Source: Thiobacillus sp. (GTDB taxonomy: Bacteria > Pseudomonadota > Gammaproteobacteria > Burkholderiales > Thiobacillaceae). Taken from it: 32,870 nt of DNA. The translations under genes were made by a program, and so were the position numbers. Below the pieces are notes generated by a model. That model searched no databases and was not told where the DNA came from. It was given only the letters and a program-made list of their open reading frames with translations. Of the stretch, positions 1 through 8,941 are shown piece by piece (within the stretch, counting starts at the first letter, position 1; each line of letters begins with the position of its first letter). Location: the NCBI GenBank assembly GCA_011391285.1, contig JAABQU010000088.1:1-32870 (forward strand). The letters are read 5' to 3'.

Positions 1-832
1 ACGGGTTGTTGTTGCGATCGCAGGCAAAATTGAACAATTGTCCGATGCGCGGCTCGATGTCCAGGAGCTGTTCGATAAACTGCTCTTCCAGTTTGTTTGC
101 CTCCGACGACGTGGCAAGCCAGTCTTCGAAATCCACTTCATCGACCAGGGACAGGCCGCCATCCAATGTTGCGCGGGTGGCCTGGGTCTGCACCGGGCGC
201 ACCTGCTTCAGGGTGTCCAGCACCTTCTGCACAAACTGTGTCTGCACCATTGCCGCATGCGCGGCAAACTCCTGAACCGCGTTCAGAAGCCCGCTGTGTT
301 CGGCAATGCCGGAGGCGTCGGTTGCTGCCGCGTTCAGCTTGTCGGTCAGCATGTGCATCATCTGGTCATGCACCTGCGTCAGGGTCTCATTCAGGAGCGT
401 CGTGCTGACTTCGCGCAGGTGTGCGGACGCATCCGAGGCGGGCAGGGCAGTCATTTTTTGCCGGTGGCTGGACATGCGCAGCTTTTGCAGCGCACGCAGT
501 GCGTCGATGGGCTGCCGGACAAAAATGACCCCCGTGCCGAGGGGGCTCAGACGCTTGAGTTTTGCAGGGACGCGGAAGGCTTGAGCCGTGGACGTCGATA
601 CCGGAGTGAAGACGACTTCAACCTCGTCGGCCGTTCGTGTGGCCAGCGAGGCAATCGCTGCTTCCGGGTGGACGAATTTCAGGAATAGCCCGCCCATGCA
701 GAAATCGCGAATTTCACAGGCGATGTCGGCGTGCCCCGGTTGCGAGATGGCAGCCGCTTGCAGGACCTCAAAGCGTTTGTCTCGCCGCTTGTCGTGCGCA
801 GTCTGCTGAATGTCTGTCTGGTTAGCCATCAT
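1..832 (-). CDS. PilZ/DUF1631 family protein, 5' part only
   Basis: The gene starts at tandem ATG codons (832 and 829) and stays open to the left edge, so the C-terminus is missing; about 277 residues are visible. An AAGGA ribosome site lies about 11 bases upstream. Residues 16-20 (RRDKR) fit the RxxxR motif of PilZ domains. Residues 43-48 (DFCMGG) fit the D/NxSxxG motif with Cys in place of Ser, so the N-terminus looks like a cyclic-di-GMP-binding PilZ-type domain. Further on, a segment around 'LSLVDEVDFEDWLA' and helical, Gln- and Ala-rich sequence resemble the DUF1631 family, whose members are usually several hundred residues longer. The function is unknown; a role as a c-di-GMP effector is inference. 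It is divergent from the aroG leader, with a 135-bp gap between the start codons. Confidence 0.75.
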   Translation of the reverse strand, partial: MMANQTDIQQTAHDKRRDKRFEVLQAAAISQPGHADIACEIRDFCMGGLFLKFVHPEAAIASLATRTADEVEVVFTPVSTSTAQAFRVPAKLKRLSPLGTGVIFVRQPIDALRALQKLRMSSHRQKMTALPASDASAHLREVSTTLLNETLTQVHDQMMHMLTDKLNAAATDASGIAEHSGLLNAVQEFAAHAAMVQTQFVQKVLDTLKQVRPVQTQATRATLDGGLSLVDEVDFEDWLATSSEANKLEEQFIEQLLDIEPRIGQLFNFACDRNNNP

Positions 833-967
833 TTCGACACTTTTTCCTTTTATCGATTCCACCCGATAGATCGATTGGGCGACTGGGTTGCGGTATTGAC
901 TGCAGTTTGACGCCACCCCCTGGTAGCGCGCTTGGCGTGATTCTGCAGGTTTTGGTAGACTGTATGC

Positions 968-1036
968 ATGATTTATGCCGAAAAGTTCTTTTTTAGCCGC
1001 TTTTATCCCACGCCGCAGGCGGTCGGGAGGCGCTGA
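968..1036 (+). CDS. Phe/Tyr-rich leader peptide of aroG (22 aa)
   Basis: A 22-codon frame from ATG 968 to TGA 1034-1036 contains the core FFFSRFYP: four Phe and one Tyr within eight residues, with one more Tyr at position 3. It lies 95 bases before the aroG start and just before an intrinsic terminator. This is the arrangement of amino-acid attenuator leaders such as pheL. The clustered codons are the end-product amino acids of the pathway that the downstream enzyme begins. No strong ribosome-binding site is visible, and a weak -10-like TAGACT at 956-961 would leave almost no 5' leader, so the mode of initiation is uncertain. A second frame from ATG 975 overlaps it but has only scattered Phe and runs into aroG, so I prefer the 968 frame. 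Confidence 0.75.
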   Translation: MIYAEKFFFSRFYPTPQAVGRR

Positions 1037-1086
1037 GACGAACAGCACGGCCTTCATGAAACCGCCAGCCCTCTGGCGGTTTTTTT
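1011..1086 (+). promoter_or_regulatory. Transcription attenuator (alternative RNA hairpins) of aroG
   Basis: Three mutually exclusive pairings can be read. CGCC 1011-1014 with GGCG 1018-1021 forms a small hairpin right after the Phe/Tyr codons. GGCGGT 1018-1023 with ACCGCC 1061-1066 would be an antiterminator. ACCGCCAG 1061-1068 with CTGGCGGT 1073-1080 is the terminator. A ribosome stalled at the Phe/Tyr codons (986-1006) would cover the 5' side of the first hairpin, freeing 1018-1023 for antitermination. A ribosome reaching the stop codon at 1034 would cover 1018-1023 and allow termination. The pairings are visible in the sequence; the mechanism is inferred from classical attenuators. Confidence 0.65.
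1061..1086 (+). terminator. Intrinsic terminator in the aroG leader
   Basis: An 8-bp perfect stem (ACCGCCAG/CTGGCGGT, 1061-1068 and 1073-1080) with a 4-base loop is followed at once by six T residues (1081-1086). It sits 45 bases before the aroG start codon, where a plain terminator would cut off the gene. It is best read as the terminator arm of the attenuator. Confidence 0.85.
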
Positions 1087-1131
1087 GTTTAAGCCGCAGC
1101 GGGTCAAAGCACACCTATACGGAGCCTGAAA

Positions 1132-2208
1132 ATGACAGTCACCCGAACCGACGACACCCGCATCGAGCAAAGCGGCGAACTGCTCGCCCCAATGCAGGTC
1201 ATGCGCGAACTGCGCGCCAGCGAAGCCGTGCATGCGCATGTGGCGCAGGCGCGCAGCGCCATCCACGACGTACTGCGCGGGGCGGACGACCGTATGTTCA
1301 TAGTCGTCGGCCCATGCTCCATTCATGACCCGGCTGCCGCGCTGGATTACGCCCGCAAGCTCAAGCCGCTGGCCGACGAACTCGCGCATGAGCTCATCAT
1401 CGTGATGCGGGTGTATTTCGAGAAGCCGCGCACCACCGTGGGCTGGAAGGGCCTGATCAACGACCCGCATCTGGACGAGAGCTTCGACATCAACGAAGGC
1501 CTGCGCCTGGCGCGCAAGCTGTTGCTGGAGATCAGTGAAATCGGCCTGCCTTGCGCGACCGAATTTCTCGACCTGATTTCGCCGCAGTACATTGCCGACC
1601 TGGTGAGCTGGGGCGCCATCGGTGCGCGCACCACCGAATCGCAGTCGCACCGCCAGCTGGCGTCCGGCCTGTCGTGTCCGGTGGGCTTCAAGAACGGCAC
1701 CGACGGCAGCTTGCGGATCGCGGTGGATGCGATCAAGGCGGCGGCGGGGCGCCACCACTTCATTTCCGTCACCAAATCGGGTCACGTCGGCGTGTTCAGC
1801 ACCTCGGGCAACGAAGACACCCACGTCATCCTGCGCGGCGGCAAAGCCCCCAACTATGACGCCGCCAGCGTCAACCTGGCGTGCAGCGAACTGGCTGCGG
1901 CCGGCCTGCGCCAGCAGTTGATGATCGACTTTTCGCACGCCAACTCGAGCAAGCAGTACCAGCGCCAGATGGATGTGGGCGCCGACGTCGCCGCGCAGGT
2001 GGCCGGCGGCGATATGCGCATCATCGGCGCCATGATCGAAAGCCATATCAACGCCGGGCGCCAGGATCTGATTCCCGGCCAGCCGCTGGAATACGCCAAG
2101 TCGATCACCGACGCCTGCATCGGCTGGGACGACACCATCCCGCTGCTGCGGTTGCTGGCCGACGCGGTGAAAAAACGCCGGCTGACTGCGCCGGCGGATG
2201 AGGAATAG
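1132..2208 (+). CDS. aroG: 3-deoxy-7-phosphoheptulonate (DAHP) synthase, class I
   Basis: It condenses phosphoenolpyruvate and erythrose 4-phosphate, the first step of the shikimate pathway, in the cytoplasm. The 358-residue length is normal for the AroF/G/H type. Visible hallmarks are the metal-ligand segment VGPCS (Cys62), the substrate-binding KPRT (98-101), GARTTESQ (164-171) and the FKNGTDGS stretch (from about 186). The 146-193 region reads closer to the Phe-sensitive E. coli AroG than to AroF, but the feedback specificity is an inference. A GGAG ribosome site lies nine bases before the ATG. Expression is probably attenuated by the Phe/Tyr leader peptide just upstream. The next element is the 4.5S RNA gene, 24 bp downstream. 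Confidence 0.95.
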   Translation: MTVTRTDDTRIEQSGELLAPMQVMRELRASEAVHAHVAQARSAIHDVLRGADDRMFIVVGPCSIHDPAAALDYARKLKPLADELAHELIIVMRVYFEKPRTTVGWKGLINDPHLDESFDINEGLRLARKLLLEISEIGLPCATEFLDLISPQYIADLVSWGAIGARTTESQSHRQLASGLSCPVGFKNGTDGSLRIAVDAIKAAAGRHHFISVTKSGHVGVFSTSGNEDTHVILRGGKAPNYDAASVNLACSELAAAGLRQQLMIDFSHANSSKQYQRQMDVGADVAAQVAGGDMRIIGAMIESHINAGRQDLIPGQPLEYAKSITDACIGWDDTIPLLRLLADAVKKRRLTAPADEE

Positions 2209-2232
2209 GCCGGCTTCCGGGTTAAAATGCGC

Positions 2233-2330
2233 GTGGCGGGTCTCCCCGCATGGCTAGGTCGTGAATCGGGTCAGGTCCGGAAGGAAGCAGCCCCAGCGGT
2301 CGATGCCAGTGCCGGGGTAAGGCTCGCCAT
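2233..2330 (+). ncRNA. ffs: Signal recognition particle RNA, small bacterial (4.5S) type
   Basis: The invariant domain IV core is present (GGTCAGGTCCGGAAGGAAGC, about 2269-2288), followed by the AGCCC that closes its stem. Outer arms pair GTGGCGGGTCTCCCCG near 2233 with the GCCGGGGTAAGGCTCGCCAT that ends at 2330, giving an RNA of about 98 bases. It binds Ffh to form the particle that targets nascent membrane proteins to FtsY/SecYEG. A -10-like TAAAAT at 2223-2228 would place the start near 2234, though no good -35 is visible. The position just before dnaX is common in proteobacteria. The 3' end overlaps by four bases the first arm of a perfect inverted repeat. Confidence 0.93.
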
Positions 2331-2435
2331 TCCAGGCTGCTTTCAAACGGATACCGCGTTGTCGAGCCTTGCCGTACTGTGATGTACTGTCTGCGGCTCT
2401 CCGCCTTGTCTCCATTTGAAAGCAGCCTGGAATGG
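2327..2435. repeat. Perfect 21-bp inverted repeat with 67-bp spacer
   Basis: Bases 2327-2347 (beginning CCATTCCAGG) and 2415-2435 (ending CCTGGAATGG) are exact reverse complements over 21 bases. The spacer holds a nested pair (GAGCC 2364-2368 with GGCTC 2395-2399) and a direct repeat GTACTGT at 2374-2380 and 2384-2390. The whole 109-bp unit could fold into one long hairpin between the 4.5S RNA and dnaX; its second arm ends 21 bases before the dnaX ATG. No T-tract follows directly, so it is not a standard terminator. It could be a small palindromic mobile element remnant, an RNA processing site or a dnaX leader structure. Confidence 0.85.
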
Positions 2436-2456
2436 TTCCCGCCTTTTAAATAACCC

Positions 2457-4181
2457 ATGACTGATCTTTTTGGCGACTCTGCTTCCCCCGCACTTGCGCT
2501 GGCGCGCAAGTGGCGGCCGCGCGTGTTTGCCGACCTCAAGGGGCAGGAACATGTGGTGCAGGCGCTGTCCAACGCGCTGACGCAGGGGCGGCTGCATCAC
2601 GCCTATCTGCTGACCGGCACGCGCGGGGTGGGCAAAACTACGCTGGCGCGGATTCTGGCCAAGTGCCTCAACTGCGAAACCGGCGTGACCGCCACCCCCT
2701 GCGGCACCTGCTCGGCCTGCACCCAGATCGATGCCGGGCGCTTCGTCGACCTGCTCGAACTCGACGCGGCATCGAACACCGGCGTCGACAACATGCGCGA
2801 GGTGCTCGACAACGCGCAGTACGCGCCGACGGTGGGGCGCTACAAGGTCTACATCATCGACGAAGTGCACATGCTGTCGAAGCCGGCGTTCAACTCCATG
2901 CTGAAGACGCTGGAAGAGCCGCCCGCGCATGTGAAGTTCATCCTCGCTACCACCGACCCGCAGAAGATTCCGGTGACGGTGCTCTCCCGCTGCCTGCAGT
3001 TCAACCTGAAGCCGATGCCGCCTGCGCTGGTGGCGCAGCACCTGGGTGAGGTGCTGGCGCAGGAAAATGTCGACGCCGAACCCGCCGCGCTGAATATCCT
3101 GGCGCGCGCGGCTGCCGGCAGCATGCGCGATGCGTTGTCGCTGACCGACCAGGCCATCGCCTACGGCAGCGGGCGCATCGAGGCCGCTGCCGTCGAAGCC
3201 ATGCTCGGCACGGTGCGGCGCGATTACCTGTTCGACCTGCTCGATGCGCTGGCGGAACAGGATGGCGATGCCTTGTTGTCGCAGGCGCGCACGCTTGCCG
3301 AGCGCGGCATCGCCTTCGACGCCGCGCTGCAGGACATGGGCAACCTCCTCACCCAGCTGGCCTTGCTGCTGCATGCGCCGGGTGCGGTGGAAGCCGGCAT
3401 GGACGCCGAACGCATGCAGGCCACCGCCGCGCAGCTGGACGCCGAAACGGTACAGCTGTATTACCAGATCGCTCTGAACGGCCGCCGTGACCTGCCGTAT
3501 GCGCCTGACGAGTTTTCCGGATTTTGCATGACGCTGCTGCGCATGTTGGCGTTCGCCGCCGGCTCAGGCGCGCCGCGGCCGCTGTTGGCCGCGCGTCCGA
3601 CCCCGGCGCGTACCGAGCCGGCGCCACGTGCCGCAGCCCCCGCGGCCATGCCCAGCGTGCCGCCATCCGTACCCGCCGCCGTGCTGCGTGGCGAGACGGT
3701 GTCCACCGAGCCGTTGGCGGCACCCGCACCCGCACCCACAGACATGGCCGTACCTGCTGCGCCGCTGCAGGCCCGTGAGCCCTCGCCGAACGGAGCCTGG
3801 GACTGGCTCGCGATCGTGGCCGAGTTGCGCCTTGGCGGCATGGCCAAAATGCTCGCCGATCACTGCGAACTGGTGTCGCAGGCAGACAATGCGGTGACGC
3901 TGCGCGTGGGCGAGGCCCATAAGCATCTGCTCGATGGTGCCTATCAGGACAAGCTGGTGTCGACGCTGCGTGACAAGTACGGTGCGGCGCTCCAGGTGAC
4001 ATTCGAGATCGGTGCCGCAGCCGAGAAGACGCCGCAGCAGGTGCGCACCCGCATCAAGGAAGCGCGCCAGCGTGATGCCGTGGCCGCCATCGAATCGGAT
4101 CCCTTCGTGCGCGAACTGGTCGAACAGTTCGGCGGCCGGATCGACGCCTCAACCATACAACCCCTAGGAGAAAACCCATGA
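2457..4181 (+). CDS. dnaX: DNA polymerase III subunit tau (gamma/tau)
   Basis: This is the clamp-loader ATPase of the replicative polymerase holoenzyme. The AAA+ region has Walker A GTRGVGKT (54-61), a four-cysteine zinc module (Cys73, 82, 85, 88), Walker B with DEVH (135-138), the sensor ATTD (164-167) and the SRC arginine finger (177-179). After about residue 370 comes a Pro/Ala-rich linker, then the C-terminal tau region expected to contact DnaB and the polymerase alpha subunit. An in-frame stop lies just before the ATG, so the start cannot be further upstream; no clear Shine-Dalgarno is present. I see no A-rich slippery heptamer like the one that makes gamma in E. coli, so the product is probably tau only. 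The stop overlaps the ybaB start by four bases. Confidence 0.96.
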   Translation: MTDLFGDSASPALALARKWRPRVFADLKGQEHVVQALSNALTQGRLHHAYLLTGTRGVGKTTLARILAKCLNCETGVTATPCGTCSACTQIDAGRFVDLLELDAASNTGVDNMREVLDNAQYAPTVGRYKVYIIDEVHMLSKPAFNSMLKTLEEPPAHVKFILATTDPQKIPVTVLSRCLQFNLKPMPPALVAQHLGEVLAQENVDAEPAALNILARAAAGSMRDALSLTDQAIAYGSGRIEAAAVEAMLGTVRRDYLFDLLDALAEQDGDALLSQARTLAERGIAFDAALQDMGNLLTQLALLLHAPGAVEAGMDAERMQATAAQLDAETVQLYYQIALNGRRDLPYAPDEFSGFCMTLLRMLAFAAGSGAPRPLLAARPTPARTEPAPRAAAPAAMPSVPPSVPAAVLRGETVSTEPLAAPAPAPTDMAVPAAPLQAREPSPNGAWDWLAIVAELRLGGMAKMLADHCELVSQADNAVTLRVGEAHKHLLDGAYQDKLVSTLRDKYGAALQVTFEIGAAAEKTPQQVRTRIKEARQRDAVAAIESDPFVRELVEQFGGRIDASTIQPLGENP

Positions 4182-4504
4182 TGAAGGGTGGCATCGGCAA
4201 CATGATGAAGCAGGTCCAGCAGATGCAGGACAACATGGCCAAAATGCAGGCCAAGCTGGCCGAAATCGAAATCGAGGGCGCCAGCGGCGCCGGCATGGTC
4301 AAGGTGACGATGACCTGCAAATACGATGTGCGCCGCGTCGCCATCGATCCCAGCCTGATGACGGACGACCGTGAAATGCTGGAAGACCTGGTGGCCGCGG
4401 CGATGAACGACGCGGTGCGCAAGGTCGAGTCCACGGTGCAGGAAAAGATGGCGGGCGTAACCGCCGGCCTGCCGATTCCGCCGGGAATGAAGCTGCCGTT
4501 CTGA
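4178..4504 (+). CDS. ybaB: YbaB/EbfC family nucleoid-associated protein
   Basis: A 108-residue protein of the family size, with a Met/Gln-rich amphipathic N-terminal helix ([14 protein letters not shown]), a central beta region ([17 protein letters not shown]) and the family's C-terminal GLPIPPGMK signature. Family members bind DNA as dimers. Their place between dnaX and recR is widely conserved and suggests a link to recombination or replication, but the exact role is not settled. An AGGAG ribosome site lies six bases before tandem ATG codons at 4178 and 4181; the first overlaps the dnaX stop as ATGA. Confidence 0.94.
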   Translation: MMKGGIGNMMKQVQQMQDNMAKMQAKLAEIEIEGASGAGMVKVTMTCKYDVRRVAIDPSLMTDDREMLEDLVAAAMNDAVRKVESTVQEKMAGVTAGLPIPPGMKLPF

Positions 4505-4508
4505 ACCC

Positions 4509-5102
4509 GTGCAACCCCTCGCGCTTGAAAACCTGATCAGCGCGCTGCGCGTGCTGCCCGGTGTCGGGCCCAAGTCGGCTGCGCGCATGGCCTATCATTT
4601 GCTGCAGCGCGACCGCCGCGGCGCCGAACAGCTGGCCGGGGCACTCAACCATGCGCTGACGCATCTTCACCACTGCCGGCTGTGCAACAATTTTTCCGAG
4701 GCGGAAGTGTGCGAGGTCTGTTCCAGCCCGCGCCGCGACAAGCGTCAGCTGGCCGTGGTCGAAATGCCTGCCGACTTCAACATGATGGAGGCCACGCAGA
4801 GTTTCGATGGCCTGTATTTCGTGCTGATGGGACGCCTGAGCCCGCTCGACGGCATCGGCCCGCGCGAAATCCATCTCGATCGCCTGATCAGCCGCGCCCT
4901 CGACGGCGTGGTCGAGGAAGTGATCCTGGCGACCAACTTCACCCCCGAGGGCGAAGCCACCGCGCACACCATCGGCGAACTGCTGAAGGCGCGCGGCCTC
5001 AAGGTGAGCCGGCTGGCACGCGGCGTGCCGGTAGGCGGCGAACTGGAATATGTCGACAGCGGTACGCTGGCGCAGGCCGTGCGCGATCGGCGCGCCGTTT
5101 AA
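4509..5102 (+). CDS. recR: Recombination mediator protein RecR
   Basis: RecR works with RecO (and RecF) to load RecA on gaps coated with single-strand binding protein. The 197-residue protein shows an N-terminal helix-hairpin-helix ([13 protein letters not shown], 16-28), a four-cysteine zinc finger (Cys56, 59, 68, 71) and a Toprim domain from about residue 79 to 175. The start is a GTG four bases after the ybaB stop; this gives the usual family N-terminus and no in-frame ATG fits better. Translational coupling with dnaX-ybaB is likely. Confidence 0.95.
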   Translation: MQPLALENLISALRVLPGVGPKSAARMAYHLLQRDRRGAEQLAGALNHALTHLHHCRLCNNFSEAEVCEVCSSPRRDKRQLAVVEMPADFNMMEATQSFDGLYFVLMGRLSPLDGIGPREIHLDRLISRALDGVVEEVILATNFTPEGEATAHTIGELLKARGLKVSRLARGVPVGGELEYVDSGTLAQAVRDRRAV

Positions 5103-5112
5103 GATGGCGTGA

Positions 5113-6525
<1,413 letters not shown>

Positions 6526-6536
6526 GCGGAGGCATC

Positions 6537-7379
6537 ATGTCCGAACATGCGCTCGACGTCGGTCTTGCGGACTTCGCACAGCACGTCCTCGAAGAATCGA
6601 AGCATCGTCCGGTGGTGGTCGATTTCTGGGCGCCCTGGTGCGGGCCGTGCAAATCGCTCAAGCCCGTTCTCGAAAAACTGGCCGCCGAATATGGCGGCAA
6701 GTTCCTGCTGACCAAGATCAATTCCGACGACAACCAGGAACTTGCCGCGCGCTACGGCGTGCGCGGCATTCCCAGCGTCAAGGCCTTCGTCAACGGCGAA
6801 CCGATCGATGAATTTTCCGGCGCGTTGCCGGAAGGCGAGGTGAGGGCCTTCCTCGATCGGCTGATCCCCAGCCCGGCCGAGGAACTGCGCGCGCAGGCAG
6901 CCGAGCTGCGCCATGCGGGCGATCTGTCCGGGGCGCTGCAGATGCTGGCCGATGCATCGAGACTCGATCCGGGCCATGTCGGCGTGCGGCTCGATGCGGC
7001 AGAAATCATGCTCGACCTGAATGAAGCCGACGAGGGCCGGCGTCTGCTCGCGAGCGTGCCGGACGATGCCGACCCGCGTGTGCCGCAACTGAAGGCGCGG
7101 CTCCAGTTCATTGGTGCCGAAGGCGAGGATGTGGCCGCGCTGACCGCACGGGTCGCAGCCAACGAAAACGATCTGGACGCGCGCCTGAAGCTTGCCAATC
7201 TGCTGGTCGCTGCCAGGCAATACGAAGCGGGCATGGACCAGTTGCTGGAAATCGTCCGTCGCGATCGCGGATTCGAGGACGACATCGGCCGCAAGACGCT
7301 GCTGGCGGTATTTGAACTGCTGGGCGGCGGCGAACTGGTCAGCCGTTACCGGCGCCAGCTTTCCAGTCTGCTGTACTGA
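6537..7379 (+). CDS. cnoX: Thioredoxin-domain TPR co-chaperone (YbbN/CnoX-like)
   Basis: The N-terminal thioredoxin fold (about 1-105) has a complete WCGPCK active site (Cys35 and Cys38) and a cis-Pro segment GIPSVKAF. The C-terminal half (about 112-280) is helical TPR-type sequence ending in the family's 'RYRRQLSSLLY'. This is the architecture of CnoX/YbbN, a holdase that protects substrates from oxidation and hands them to GroEL/ES or DnaK. Unlike E. coli YbbN, which lacks the first catalytic cysteine, this protein keeps both, so it could also have thiol-oxidoreductase activity. A GGAGG site lies just upstream. The gene converges on greB with only seven bases between the stop codons. Confidence 0.88.
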   Translation: MSEHALDVGLADFAQHVLEESKHRPVVVDFWAPWCGPCKSLKPVLEKLAAEYGGKFLLTKINSDDNQELAARYGVRGIPSVKAFVNGEPIDEFSGALPEGEVRAFLDRLIPSPAEELRAQAAELRHAGDLSGALQMLADASRLDPGHVGVRLDAAEIMLDLNEADEGRRLLASVPDDADPRVPQLKARLQFIGAEGEDVAALTARVAANENDLDARLKLANLLVAARQYEAGMDQLLEIVRRDRGFEDDIGRKTLLAVFELLGGGELVSRYRRQLSSLLY

Positions 7380-7386
7380 ATCGACT

Positions 7387-7947
7387 TCAGTCGATGGCCT
7401 GGTAGCGCACCTCGACGATTTCCACTTCGCGCCGCCCGTCCGGAGTCTGCACGCTGACGGTGTCGCCTTCGCGTGCCTTCAGCAACGCGCGTGCCATGGG
7501 TGAAATCCAGGCGATGCGACCGCGTCCTGCATCGGCCTCGTCGATGCCGACGATGGCATAGGTGGATTCGTTGCCGCTTTCATCCGCGACGGTGACGGTG
7601 GCGCCGAAGAACACCTGGTCGGTGTTCTCGCGCGTAGCGGGGTCGACCACCTCGGCGTGTTCCAGCCGCTTGGACAAAAAACGGATGCGGCGATCGATTT
7701 CGCGCAGGCGCTTCTTGCCGTAGATGTAGTCGCCGTTTTCCGAGCGGTCGCCGTTGCTGGCCGCCCAGGAGATGGTTTCCACCAGTTTGGGCCGTTCGAC
7801 TTTCCACAGCTGATTGAATTCGGCATCCAGCTGCGCGTAGCCTGCGGGCGTCATGTAATTCTTTGACCCGGCGGGCAGGGCCGGCGCAGCGACGTCCTCC
7901 TCATCGGCGTCCGGCGCATCGGTTTCCTTGACGAAGGCCTTGTTCAT
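7387..7947 (-). CDS. greB: Transcription elongation factor GreB
   Basis: GreB enters the RNA polymerase secondary channel and stimulates cleavage of backtracked RNA. The 186-residue protein has the coiled-coil hairpin with the GreB-like tip segment SNGDRSENGDY, where the acidic residues act, then KKRLREIDRRIRFL and a C-terminal FKBP-like domain. An acidic N-terminal extension of about 30 residues (DAPDADEEDV) precedes the usual start of homology, at about 'KNYMTPAGY'. It is the last gene of the long minus-strand run, 34 bp after the DUF2905 gene. Confidence 0.93.
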   Translation of the reverse strand: MNKAFVKETDAPDADEEDVAAPALPAGSKNYMTPAGYAQLDAEFNQLWKVERPKLVETISWAASNGDRSENGDYIYGKKRLREIDRRIRFLSKRLEHAEVVDPATRENTDQVFFGATVTVADESGNESTYAIVGIDEADAGRGRIAWISPMARALLKAREGDTVSVQTPDGRREVEIVEVRYQAID

Positions 7948-7981
7948 TTTGAATCCGGCTTCATGAGTTTCGGCGTCCGGT

Positions 7982-8182
7982 TCATCGGCCGAACAGGTGG
8001 ACCAGCAGCGTCAGCGCCAGCGACAGTAGAATGACGCTGGTGAATGGGAAGTAAAGCGTGCCGCGCGCGCGTTTGATCCGCAGGTCGCCCGGCAGCCGGC
8101 CGAATCCCAGGCGGTTGAGCCTGGGCGTCAGCAGGCCCAGCACCAGCAGGGCCGCGATCAGGGTGAGCAACCACTTCAACAT
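7982..8182 (-). CDS. DUF2905 family small membrane protein
   Basis: A 66-residue protein with a hydrophobic N-terminal helix (about 2-20), the central motif LGFGRLPGDLRIKR (about 25-38) and a second hydrophobic helix (about 47-64). This two-helix layout around 'GrLPGDi' is the DUF2905 family. Its function is unknown. It starts four bases after the stop of the lipoprotein gene, so the two are probably translated from one mRNA. Confidence 0.85.
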   Translation of the reverse strand: MLKWLLTLIAALLVLGLLTPRLNRLGFGRLPGDLRIKRARGTLYFPFTSVILLSLALTLLVHLFGR

Positions 8183-8186
8183 GGGC

Positions 8187-8393
8187 CTATGGCTGCGTTG
8201 CCGCGTCCAGTTGCCGGCGTTGCGCTTCCGCTGACTCCGTCACCTGTCCTTCCACTGCGCGCGCTTTTTCCATGGCCTGGATCTGCGTCTCGAAAACCGG
8301 ATTGGGCTGGCGTTCGGTTTCGGGTTGCGGCGGCGGGGTGGGGTCGCATGCGCTCAGGATGAGCAGTCCAACAGGAATCAGGAACCGTTTCAT
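8187..8393 (-). CDS. Small putative lipoprotein
   Basis: A 68-residue protein whose N-terminus (MKRFLIPVGLLILSAC) is a lipoprotein signal peptide with lipobox LSAC and lipidated Cys16. The mature part is short, Pro-, Gln- and Glu-rich and probably helical at the end (QAMEKARAVEGQ). I recognise no family. The start ATG overlaps the stop of the flavin-split-barrel gene by four bases (ATGA), which supports this start over the longer frame upstream. A role as a small outer-membrane lipoprotein is inference. Confidence 0.75.
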   Translation of the reverse strand: MKRFLIPVGLLILSACDPTPPPQPETERQPNPVFETQIQAMEKARAVEGQVTESAEAQRRQLDAATQP

Positions 8394-8941
8394 GATGCGT
8401 CCTCCAGCAGTCCGGTGGCCAGGCCGTCGATGCTGACCCGGTTTTTCTCGCGCCAGTAATCCAGCAGGCCGACCGGGCCTTTCTTCTCGGCCCAGCGTGC
8501 CAGTGTATCGCGCTCGCCTCGGTAGTCGTACATCGGCACGGCATAGCCGCACGAAGTCTGGACTGATTCGATATCGAGCACGATGAACTGCCGCTCGCCA
8601 GGAAGCGGGGCAAAGTGATGCCGAAGCGAGGCCCATTCGGCATCCTGGCGGCGCACCGCGCGGCCGCGCCCGTACAGGCGCAGGATCAGCGGGTCGCTGT
8701 CGAAGCTGCACCACATCATCGTCATGCGGCCGTCGTGCAGCAGATGCGCGGCAGTTTCGTTGCCGCTCCCCGTGAGGTCGAGGTAGGCGACGCGGTTGTC
8801 AGACAGCACGCGCAGGCTGTCCATGCCCTTGGGCGACAGGTTGAGGCGGCTGTCGGCGGTGCCGGTCGCGGTGAAAAACAGTTTTTGCGCAGCGATGAAG
8901 GCACGGTGTTTGGCTTCAAGCGCGGGATAGAAGCGCGCCAT
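8390..8941 (-). CDS. Pyridoxamine 5'-phosphate oxidase family protein
   Basis: A 183-residue protein of the FMN-binding split-barrel superfamily. Typical features are the N-terminal 'FFTATGTADSRLNLSPKG' strand pair, the 'DLTGSGNETAAHLLHDGRMTMMWCSF' region where FMN would bind, and 'LRLYGRGRAV'. Members of this subgroup are mostly uncharacterised FMN or F420 proteins and not true PdxH, so no substrate is assigned. The start shares one base with the stop of the LON-domain gene (TGATG). Two genes upstream is ubiX, another FMN-related gene; whether that is meaningful is open. Confidence 0.85.
   Translation of the reverse strand: MARFYPALEAKHRAFIAAQKLFFTATGTADSRLNLSPKGMDSLRVLSDNRVAYLDLTGSGNETAAHLLHDGRMTMMWCSFDSDPLILRLYGRGRAVRRQDAEWASLRHHFAPLPGERQFIVLDIESVQTSCGYAVPMYDYRGERDTLARWAEKKGPVGLLDYWREKNRVSIDGLATGLLEDAS

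Noticed and set aside
38..688. 216-residue plus-strand frame at the left edge
   Set aside because: The minus strand here encodes a coherent PilZ/DUF1631 protein; the plus frame is its antisense.
934..946. TGGCGTGATTCTGCA before the aroG leader, considered as a sigma-54 promoter
   Set aside because: GG and GC are nine bases apart instead of ten and the -24 element is poor.
975..1328. 117-residue frame overlapping the aroG leader and start
   Set aside because: It runs out of frame into aroG and is Arg-rich afterwards; the 968 frame has the Phe/Tyr cluster and stops before the terminator.
2374..2390. Two copies of GTACTGT, considered as a CRISPR or iteron
   Set aside because: Only two 7-base units lie ten bases apart; there is no array.
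2457..4181. Programmed frameshift in dnaX to make gamma
   Set aside because: No A-run or slippery heptamer is visible in the region after the AAA+ domain.
7375..7394. Overlapping short inverted repeats (ACTGAA/TTCAGT and TCGACT/AGTCGA) between the CnoX-like gene and greB
   Set aside because: Stems are only six bases and have no T-tract, so I do not call a bidirectional terminator.
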